A stretch of 31,605 nt of DNA from JANPJV01 sp031425695 (GTDB lineage Bacteria > Pseudomonadota > Gammaproteobacteria > Xanthomonadales > SZUA-5): the NCBI GenBank assembly GCA_031425695.1, contig JANPJV010000279.1, positions 1-31,605 on the forward strand, given 5' to 3'. This document shows, piece after piece, positions 15,019-21,436 of this stretch. Position 1 is the stretch's first letter. Each line of letters begins with the position of its first letter. The notes under the pieces are model-generated. The model was not told the origin of the DNA and made no database searches. It saw only the letters and a program-made list of their open reading frames with translations. Made by a program: the position numbers and the translations under genes.

Positions 15019-15414
15019 ATGCGCAAGACGTGGTTGTGCTGTGCCCTGCTCTTGATCCTGCCGATGTGTGCACCCGCCGCGGAAATCTGCGAGGACGTCA
15101 ATGACGTTTCCAACGACTGGAACGAGCTTGCAAACCTGATCAACACGACCGAGGGCGAAGGCTTTACCGACGAAGAGGTCGCCGATGTCGAGGAAGGTGT
15201 CGCTGCCCTGACCGAGGGCTCGGCAACGCTCGCCGGCCTGCTGCAAGGCGCCGGCAATGATCACCAGGTCGCGCTCGGCACCCAGCTGGAAGCGGTGCTC
15301 ACCCAGATTGAAAACCTCGACGGCGAAGACGAGGTCAACTACATCGTCGGCGCCATCGACTCGGTCACCGCAACGCTCGATGCGGTAACGGACGATTGCG
15401 ACGCGGCCCATTGA
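15019..15414 (+). CDS. Small secreted acidic protein of unknown function
   Basis: The protein is 131 aa from the ATG at 15019 with GGAGAG just upstream. The signal peptide is MRKTWLCCALLLILPMCAPA with cleavage near AEICED; the MCAPA sequence could also be read as a lipobox-like site but is a poor match. The mature chain of about 110 residues is very acidic (many Glu/Asp, almost no Lys/Arg), mostly helical by eye, with one Cys near each end (EICEDV and DDCDAAH) that could form a disulfide. I do not recognise a family. It stands alone between repeat blocks. Confidence 0.65.
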   Translation: MRKTWLCCALLLILPMCAPAAEICEDVNDVSNDWNELANLINTTEGEGFTDEEVADVEEGVAALTEGSATLAGLLQGAGNDHQVALGTQLEAVLTQIENLDGEDEVNYIVGAIDSVTATLDAVTDDCDAAH

Positions 15415-15430
15415 AGTAGCTTCGGCCTGA

Positions 15431-15566
15431 CGCAGGTCATGTTGCCCGCGCAAGCGGGCTACTTGACGGCTCTGGCCGGACGCGGGTCATGTTGCCCGCG
15501 CAAGCGGGCTACTTGACGGCTCTGGCCCGAACAGCGTCAAGTACCCCCTGCGCGGGTAACATGACC
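15431..15566. repeat. 50-bp direct repeat plus inverted third copy
   Basis: Two nearly identical units with a period of 50 bp (identical cores 15435-15477 and 15485-15527) each contain the hairpin GCCCGC-GCAA-GCGGGC. A diverged copy in reverse orientation follows (15536-15566), so the third can pair with either of the first two. It occupies the gap between the secreted-protein gene and the end of phoQ. It looks like a BIME-type REP cluster rather than a CRISPR array. Confidence 0.75.
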
Positions 15567-15634
15567 TACATTTGTGCCGGCATCGCCTCCGGGCGTTCGT
15601 CGGCGCGCCGCATGCGGCGCAAGCGCAGCGGGTT

Positions 15635-17020
15635 TCAACCCCCCAACGGCGGCAAAATTACCTCGAATTGCGCTCCACCGAGTTGCTCGGACCGGGTGAC
15701 CTTGAGCTCACCGCCATAGGAGGCAACCAGTTCGCCGACGATGGACAGGCCGATGCCGTGGCCCTGGACGCGTTCGTCGCCGCGGACGCCGCGCTTCAAG
15801 ACCTGGGTGATCTGTTCGTCCGGGATGCCGGGGCCGTCGTCCTCGACGCGCAGCAGCAGGCCTGGACGGCGCGAGCGGTGGTGGACGATCGGGCGCGCGG
15901 TCAGCAGGACGCGCGAGCGGCACCACTTGAACGCGTTGTCCATGAGATTGCCGAGCAGTTCGAGCAAGTCCCCTTTCTCGCCGTGGTAGCAGGATTTGGG
16001 GTCGACGTCGAACTCGGCAAGCGCACCCTTGCGGGCGTAGACCTTTTCCAGGGTCAGCGCAATCTCTTCGGCATGAACGAGGACCGGCAGCGGCGCCGCG
16101 TAGGTCTGGTGTCCTGACTTGGCCGCACGGGCGAGCTGGTAGGCGACGATCTCGTCCATGCGCACCACCTGCTCGAGCCCGGACTGCCGGACGCGCTTGG
16201 GATCGTCCTCGTTCTCGAAGATGCCGCGCATGACCGCGAGCGGCGTCTTCAAACTGTGCGCCAGGTCGCCGAGTGTATGCCTGTAGCGACGCAGGTTCTC
16301 GCGCTCGCCCTTAATGAAGTCGTTGAGGCCGGTGGTCAGTGCCGCCAGCTCGATCGGATAGTTGCCGGAAAGCTGTTCGGCCTCGCCGCGCTCGACGTGG
16401 CCGAGATCGCTCTCGACATCACGCAGTGGCCGCAGGCTCCAGCGCAGCAGCAATGCCTGGAAGGCCAGCAGCAGGAGGCCGAGCCCACCGAGCAGGGCCC
16501 ACATGGTTTCGCGGAAAGCCTTGATCTGGCGCCGCACCGAGGCTTGGTTCTCGCCGACGTTGACGGTCACGCGAACGTCCTTGCCGCTGGGTGCGCGCGC
16601 TTCGAAGAGCACGCCCATGCTAAGCATGTAGACGCCGCCGACGTTGGTTCGGATGGGTCCCCGGAAGCTGATCTCGCCGGGTTTCAGCCCATCGACGAAG
16701 GGCAATTCCCGCTCCATTGCCGAGGGTGACTCCCAGCGCAGGTCCTGCGAGTAGATGGAGGCGTAGAGACCGGAGCCAGGGCGTTCCAATCGCGGCTCGG
16801 GAAGCACTTCCGGGACCAGGATCTCGCCACGCACGGAGATGTCCGTCCGCGCCAGGAAGGAATAGAGCACGCTCTGCATGCGTTCGCGCAGCACCGAAAA
16901 GGCCCAGTTCTCGAACGCACGCTCGAGCGCATAGCCGGTGAGGCCGATGAACGCGGCCAGCACCAGGCTGGCCGCCAGCAGGGATCGCGCAGCGAGCGAG
17001 AACTGACGCCGCGCACTCAT
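15635..17020 (-). CDS. phoQ: Sensor histidine kinase, PhoQ-like
   Basis: The protein is 461 aa with two membrane helices (about 12-32 and 172-192) bounding a periplasmic sensor of about 140 residues. This is followed by a HAMP-like linker, the H-box with His255 (GDLAHSLKTPL), the N-box (NLMDNAFKW, Asn362), and the G1 (DDGPGIP) and G2 (GHGIGLSI) ATP-binding boxes. All catalytic elements are present. The H-box form and size match the PhoQ group of EnvZ/PhoQ-class kinases. The sensor lacks an obvious acidic cluster, so magnesium sensing is not shown. It lies 24 nt after phoP, behind a PepSY gene. The gene name is by similarity only. Confidence 0.8.
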   Translation of the reverse strand: MSARRQFSLAARSLLAASLVLAAFIGLTGYALERAFENWAFSVLRERMQSVLYSFLARTDISVRGEILVPEVLPEPRLERPGSGLYASIYSQDLRWESPSAMERELPFVDGLKPGEISFRGPIRTNVGGVYMLSMGVLFEARAPSGKDVRVTVNVGENQASVRRQIKAFRETMWALLGGLGLLLLAFQALLLRWSLRPLRDVESDLGHVERGEAEQLSGNYPIELAALTTGLNDFIKGERENLRRYRHTLGDLAHSLKTPLAVMRGIFENEDDPKRVRQSGLEQVVRMDEIVAYQLARAAKSGHQTYAAPLPVLVHAEEIALTLEKVYARKGALAEFDVDPKSCYHGEKGDLLELLGNLMDNAFKWCRSRVLLTARPIVHHRSRRPGLLLRVEDDGPGIPDEQITQVLKRGVRGDERVQGHGIGLSIVGELVASYGGELKVTRSEQLGGAQFEVILPPLGG

Positions 17021-17044
17021 GTCAGTTCACTTCCCCAAGGGAGA

Positions 17045-17725
17045 TCAGGCCGTCCGCGGGATCGAGAAACGATAGCCGCGCCCGCGCACGGTTTCGATTG
17101 GCTTCAGGCTGCCATCCGGATCGAGCTTCTTGCGCAAGCGCCCGATGAAGACTTCGATGACATTACTGTCGCGATCGAAATCCTGCTCGTAGATATGCTC
17201 GGTCAGGTCGCTCTTGGAGACCAGCTCGCCAGCGTGCAGGATCAGGTACTCGAGCACCTTGTATTCGTAGCTGGTCAGGTCGACCGAGGTGTCGCCGACG
17301 GTCACCGACTGCGCGGTGGTGTCGAGCTTGACCGGGCCGCATTCGAGCAGCGGCTTGCTCCAGCCGGCGCTGCGGCGCACCAGCGCGTTCATGCGCGCGA
17401 GCAACTCTTCGATGTGGAAAGGCTTGACCAGGTAGTCGTCGGCGCCGTGCTTCAAGCCCTCGACCTTGTCCTCCCAGCTGCCGCGCGCGGTCAGGATCAG
17501 GATCGGGTACCGACGACCGCCTTCGCGCAGGCGCTTGACGACTTCCAGGCCCGGAAGCTTGGGCAAGCCGAGATCGACGATGGCGACATCGAAGGGCACT
17601 TCCAGCCCCATGTAGACGCCTTCATCGCCGTCGGCTGCAGTATCTACCGCAAAGCCTTCGCGCTGCAGGCGTGCTGCCAGGGTCTCGCGCAAGGGGGCTT
17701 CGTCTTCGACCAACAGGACTCGCAT
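17045..17725 (-). CDS. phoP: OmpR-family response regulator, PhoP-like
   Basis: The protein is 226 aa. Receiver domain: acidic pocket Glu7-Asp8, phosphoacceptor Asp51 (IVDLGLP), then LILTARG and LVKPF. C-terminal winged helix about 125-222 with SYEYKVLEYLILHAGELVSK and GRLRKKLDPDGS, ending RGRGYRFSI. The start ATG at 17725 has AAGGAG at ideal distance. The cognate kinase gene follows 24 nt later and a PepSY gene precedes by 22 nt, so the three form one transcription unit. The regulator probably controls envelope functions, but no target site was identified here. Confidence 0.88.
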   Translation of the reverse strand: MRVLLVEDEAPLRETLAARLQREGFAVDTAADGDEGVYMGLEVPFDVAIVDLGLPKLPGLEVVKRLREGGRRYPILILTARGSWEDKVEGLKHGADDYLVKPFHIEELLARMNALVRRSAGWSKPLLECGPVKLDTTAQSVTVGDTSVDLTSYEYKVLEYLILHAGELVSKSDLTEHIYEQDFDRDSNVIEVFIGRLRKKLDPDGSLKPIETVRGRGYRFSIPRTA

Positions 17726-17747
17726 GTTCGGCTCCTTCTTGAAGGCT

Positions 17748-17987
17748 TCAGGCTGGAATCTGGAAGATGCGCACGCGCCCATCCGGCATCAGTACTTTGA
17801 TCCGATAGATGACTGTGCCGCGTGTTCGGATGCTGCTGGCGGACAACACCTTGCCCGCGGTTTCGCGTTCGACCTGCTCAATCGCATCCTTCATGGTCTT
17901 GGCGCTGAGCGGTGCGCTGCAGAGAATCAACAGCAGCACGGCGGCCAGCAGGCGCAATGGCTTCTTGGAGCGGACGACGACAGGCAT
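17748..17987 (-). CDS. Small secreted PepSY-like protein upstream of phoPQ
   Basis: From the ATG at 17987 the protein is 79 aa. The signal peptide (basic SKK, then LRLLAAVLLLILCSAPLSA) is followed by a single PepSY-like repeat: a helix with AIEQVERETAGKVLSASSI, then strands TRGTVIYRIKVLMPDGRVRI ending FQIPA. Such single-domain PepSY proteins often precede two-component operons in gammaproteobacteria and may modulate the kinase from the periplasm. An upstream ATG at 18038 has a stronger ribosome site, but it lies in a sequence (GTGGGAGCGACCATGG) that resembles a common REP motif of this order, so I prefer the shorter form. The gap to phoP is 22 nt. Confidence 0.75.
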   Translation of the reverse strand: MPVVVRSKKPLRLLAAVLLLILCSAPLSAKTMKDAIEQVERETAGKVLSASSIRTRGTVIYRIKVLMPDGRVRIFQIPA

Positions 17988-18138
17988 TCTGAGCGCGGAT
18001 CCTTGAGAAATCGGGCGAAGCTGAAGCAGCGCAGCCATGGTCGCTCCCACGAAGGCACGGTGGGTCGGCAAGCCGATGACACGGCGCATCCTTGCAGGGC
18101 GACAAATAGCCTTACCTGAACGGACGAAAAAGTACGTG

Positions 18139-18669
18139 ATGAATACACCTTTCGCGCTCTCCATGGCGACTGCCAGCGACGCGGCCGAGCTCAGCGCTCT
18201 GATGCGCGCGAGCTTCATGGCCGCCTATGGGCAGATCGCCTCCCAGGACAAACTGGAACGCTACCAGGCACGCGCGTACGCCATCCCGACTTTGCGAGAA
18301 GCGCTCGAGCGGGGCGAGATCGAGATCTGGGTGGCGCGCGCCGTGGGCGGGGACGCCGCCGGCTATGTGCAGATCAGCACCCGCCATTCGCGGGTGCCGG
18401 TCAGCGCGCGGCCCGCGGCGATTGAGCTGCAGCGCTGTTATCTGCAGCCCGCGTACTTCGGCAGCGGGGCGGCAGACCTGCTCATGCAGCGTGCCCAGCA
18501 ACGCGCGCAGGCGCTTGGGGCGGAGCGAATTTATTTGTCGGTGTACACGCAGGCGCCGCGGGCGATCGCGTTCTACCGTCGGCACGGATTCGAGATTGCC
18601 GCGCCGGTGCAATTCTTCATCGACGAGATTGCGTTCGACGACTGGTCGATGGTGTGCGAGCTGACGTAG
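18139..18669 (+). CDS. GNAT-family N-acetyltransferase
   Basis: The protein is 176 aa. The acetyl-CoA binding motif A is visible in LQRCYLQPAYFGSGAADLLM (pyrophosphate loop with GSGAA), followed by YLSVYTQAPRAIAFYRRHGF, the usual motif B with a conserved Tyr. This pattern fits GNAT enzymes that acetylate small molecules or protein N-termini; the substrate is unknown. The start at 18139 has only a weak ribosome site. The gene is divergent from pepSY-phoPQ with a shared short promoter region (about 18039-18138) and is not obviously part of another operon. Confidence 0.85.
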   Translation: MNTPFALSMATASDAAELSALMRASFMAAYGQIASQDKLERYQARAYAIPTLREALERGEIEIWVARAVGGDAAGYVQISTRHSRVPVSARPAAIELQRCYLQPAYFGSGAADLLMQRAQQRAQALGAERIYLSVYTQAPRAIAFYRRHGFEIAAPVQFFIDEIAFDDWSMVCELT

Positions 18670-18734
18670 CGAGACGCGGCGCCGGCGCAGTGAGGGCGGT
18701 CCGCCTGCGCGGCATGCCGCGCGACCGCTCGAAC

Positions 18735-18756
18735 GCCCGCGAACTTGTTCGCGGGC
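18735..18756. repeat. 9-bp perfect hairpin after the GNAT gene
   Basis: GCCCGCGAA and its complement flank the loop CTTG. It lies in the 222-bp gap before the thrC end, together with the half copy of the long palindrome at 18804-18867. No T-run follows. Confidence 0.5.
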
Positions 18757-18803
18757 AGCAATTCGCGCTCGGTGCCACGCGACGTGCGGACCGCGTTGCC
18801 TGT

Positions 18804-18867
18804 GTAGCGTGGCACTGAGCGCGCGTGATGACGGATGTTGCGATCGATCGATCGCGCCAGCGCCGCG
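18804..18867. repeat. Half copy of the long palindrome found at 769-933
   Basis: GTAGCGTGGCACTGAGCGCG (18804-18823) and GATCGCGCCAGCGCCGCG (18850-18867) match the left outer and left middle arms of the 769-933 element in the same order, with one difference in the first block. The right half is missing, so this copy cannot form the long structure. Confidence 0.7.
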
Positions 18868-18891
18868 TGTAACCACGTAGCGCGCACTCCT

Positions 18892-20238
18892 TCACTCGAA
18901 CCCCGCCTCCAGCCGCTGCATTAACGCTGCATCGCTGGCCACCATCGATTCGGCGTGAGCGGGGCGTTGCAGCAGGGCATCGAGTGCCGGCGGAACGGCG
19001 ATTGGCTTGCCCACCAGCGGCTCGACGATGTCGTTGAACTTGGCCGGATGGGCGGTCGCGACCAGCAGGTGTGCGCGGGTGTCGCCGGCGGCCCGCAGGC
19101 GTTCGTGGACTTCGACAGCGCAGGCGGTATGCGGGCAGAACACCTGCCAATACTTGGCCACGCCCGCGCTGATGCGCGCGCGGATGGTGTCGTCTTCGAC
19201 GCGCTGAGCGTGCACACGAGCGTGGCGCAGATCGCGTGTGCGGAAGAACCAGGCGAGGCGCTCAAAGTTGCTCGGGTCGCCGACGTCCATCGCGTTGGCA
19301 AGCGTGGCAACGCTCGGCCGCGCGCGGTATTGGCCGCCCGCAAAATACTCGGCCAGGGTCGCATTCGCATTGCTGGCGAGGTGGATGTCGCCGAGCGGCA
19401 GCCCGATCTCGCGAACCATGATCGCCGCCAAAGCGTTGCCGAGATTTCCGGTCGGCACGATCACGTCGGGTACTTCGGAAACTTCGGCGTTTGCCGGTCG
19501 CGCCAGCACCACGCTCGCGTAGGCGTAGTAGGCCATCTGCGGGAGCAGGCGGCCGAGGGAAATCGAGTTGGCGCTGGTGAGATGCAGGCGGCTGGCGAGA
19601 CGACGGTCACCGAGCAGGTGTTTCACCATGCGCTGGCAATCGTCGAAACTGCCCGCCACGGCGAAGGCGTGCACGTTGTCACCGAACGCGCCAAGTTGAT
19701 GCGCCTGGCGCGCTGACACGCGCCCGTGCGGATAGAGGATGACCACGCGAAAGCCGGGACGCTTGTGGAAAGCCGCCGCGACTGCCGCACCAGTATCCCC
19801 CGAAGTCGCCACCAGCACCGTGCGAATCGGATCATCCGGCGTCCGCAGTCGCGCCAGGCACGCGGCCAGGAAGCGCGCCGCGAAATCCTTGAACGCGGCC
19901 GTCGGCCCATGAAAGAGCTCGAGCAGCCACGCATCCGTCACCGCCGCGGGTGGTGCATCGGCCGCGCGATTCAGCGTGACCAGCGGCAGCGGCAGGTCCA
20001 GCGCCTCGCGACAGATCTCGCCAAGCTTCGGCGCCAGCGAGCTGCCCGCAAAGAACGGCCCCAGCAGGCGTTCCGCGACCTCGGGAAGGTTCCGGCAGGC
20101 ATGGAAATCCTCCACGCCGAGCTGCGGCAAGCTCTCGGGAACAAACAACCCCCCATCCGCCGCCAACCCCGCCGCCAACGCCGTATCCAGGCCTGTCGGC
20201 CACTCACTGCGAACATCACGCGTACTGAAATAGCGCAT
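18892..20238 (-). CDS. thrC: Threonine synthase
   Basis: The protein is 448 aa, close to the E. coli enzyme (428 aa). It is PLP-dependent and converts O-phosphohomoserine to threonine in the cytoplasm. The N-terminus MRYFSTRD and the Schiff-base motif HGPTAAFKDFAARF with Lys117 are diagnostic. The SGDTGAAV and SANSISLGRLLPQM motifs, PTGNLGNALA and the ending part NFERL are present. It is the third gene of thrA-thrB-thrC. A 253-nt gap with a long palindrome separates it from thrB, which may loosen the co-expression. Confidence 0.95.
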   Translation of the reverse strand: MRYFSTRDVRSEWPTGLDTALAAGLAADGGLFVPESLPQLGVEDFHACRNLPEVAERLLGPFFAGSSLAPKLGEICREALDLPLPLVTLNRAADAPPAAVTDAWLLELFHGPTAAFKDFAARFLAACLARLRTPDDPIRTVLVATSGDTGAAVAAAFHKRPGFRVVILYPHGRVSARQAHQLGAFGDNVHAFAVAGSFDDCQRMVKHLLGDRRLASRLHLTSANSISLGRLLPQMAYYAYASVVLARPANAEVSEVPDVIVPTGNLGNALAAIMVREIGLPLGDIHLASNANATLAEYFAGGQYRARPSVATLANAMDVGDPSNFERLAWFFRTRDLRHARVHAQRVEDDTIRARISAGVAKYWQVFCPHTACAVEVHERLRAAGDTRAHLLVATAHPAKFNDIVEPLVGKPIAVPPALDALLQRPAHAESMVASDAALMQRLEAGFE

Positions 20239-20321
20239 CGGATTCTTGCTCCGTCGAAGCGGCGGACTCCATTAACGAAGTCGCAGACTGCAGTTCTCGA
20301 CAGTCGGGTGGACCAGTTTTT

Positions 20322-20417
20322 TTGACGCAAAGGACGCTAAGGGAGCAAAGGACGCAAAAGTATCAAAAGCTCCTGCTCTTTTAGCGTCCTTTGCTCCCTT
20401 TGCGTACTTTGCGTCAA
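20322..20417. repeat. Long near-perfect palindrome between thrB and thrC
   Basis: Left arm 20322-20360 (TTGACGCAAAGGACGCTAAG and onwards) and right arm 20378-20417 differ by only a few positions; the loop is 17 nt. Within each arm the unit AAGGACGC or GGACGCAAA recurs. It sits between thrB and thrC, where a structure of this size would lower read-through or protect the upstream mRNA. Its AT-richer repeat is unlike the GC-rich palindromes elsewhere in the window. Confidence 0.75.
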
Positions 20418-20491
20418 GAAATCAGGTGTTCCTTACAGCGCGCGGTGTCTGGACTCCATGCCGGCGGCCCGAAGCGCATGCGTTCGAGCGA

Positions 20492-21436
20492 CTACCCAAC
20501 CAACTGCGCGCCCGCGTTGGCGACGGCGCTGACGATGCTGTCGCTCTCGAGGCCGGCTTCGGCGAAGGCGGATTGCATGGCGGTGCCGGCGGCCGTGGCG
20601 GCGGCGCGGTCGCGGAACCAGGCGAAGACGCTGGGGCCGGCGCCGGAGATCGAGGCGCCGAGGGCGCCGGCGCCCAATGCGGCGGCTTTCACCGCGGCAA
20701 AGCCGGGGATGAGGGCGGAGCGGCGGGGCTCGATCAATACATCGCGGAGGCCAGCACCGATCAGCTCGAAGTCGCCGCGGAAGCAACCGGCGAGCACCAG
20801 GGCCAAGCCTTCGCTCTGGGCGACGAATTCGTTCAAGGCATACACCCCGCGCAGGGCTTCGCGCGCGCGGCGGGTTTCCAGCACGAAATGCGGGTGCACG
20901 ACCACGGCGGTGAGGCCGGGCGGGACCGGGATCGGTACCATGCGATCGGTGGTGGTCAGCACCAAGCCGCCGAGCAGTTGCGGGCCGACGTTGTCGCCGT
21001 GGCGACTCCCGCTCGCGGCGCTCTCGCCTTCGAGCGCGTGCGGATAGAGCTCGGACAAGGACAGCGGTGCATCGAGCAGCGCATTGGCGGCCACCAGCGC
21101 CGCAGTCGCCGAGGCGGCCGAGCCACCAAGGCCGGAACCCAGTGGAATGCCCTTGTCGATCTCGATCGCAAAACCCCAGCCGAGCCCGAGCGCGTCGCGC
21201 AGCGAGCTCAACGCGCGCCCGGCAGTGTTCTGCATTGCATCGACCGGCAGGTCGGTGACCACGCCACGGATGGCGAGCACACGGACGACCGGTTCATCGA
21301 TGCGGCGCACCGTCACCCGATCACCGATGCCCTCGAGCGCGTGGCCGAGCAAGTCGAACCCGACCGCGACATTGCCGACGCTGCCCGGGGCAAACGCCGT
21401 CGCTTCCGTCCGCGGGAGCGGAAGATGCGGGCTCAT
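20492..21436 (-). CDS. thrB: Homoserine kinase (GHMP family)
   Basis: The protein is 314 aa. It phosphorylates homoserine at the hydroxyl group using ATP. Diagnostic motifs are APGSVGNVAVGFDLLG at the N-terminus, the GHMP loop PLGSGLGGSAASATAAL (about residues 97-113), and GASISGAGPSVFAW near the C-terminus. The start overlaps the thrA stop in TGATG, so the two genes are translationally coupled; a GTG one codon earlier would also fit. The product of ThrA is its substrate and thrC follows. Confidence 0.95.
   Translation of the reverse strand: MSPHLPLPRTEATAFAPGSVGNVAVGFDLLGHALEGIGDRVTVRRIDEPVVRVLAIRGVVTDLPVDAMQNTAGRALSSLRDALGLGWGFAIEIDKGIPLGSGLGGSAASATAALVAANALLDAPLSLSELYPHALEGESAASGSRHGDNVGPQLLGGLVLTTTDRMVPIPVPPGLTAVVVHPHFVLETRRAREALRGVYALNEFVAQSEGLALVLAGCFRGDFELIGAGLRDVLIEPRRSALIPGFAAVKAAALGAGALGASISGAGPSVFAWFRDRAAATAAGTAMQSAFAEAGLESDSIVSAVANAGAQLVG

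Noticed and set aside
15431..15566. CRISPR array
   Set aside because: There are only two direct units without a distinct spacer, the third is inverted, and no cas gene is present.
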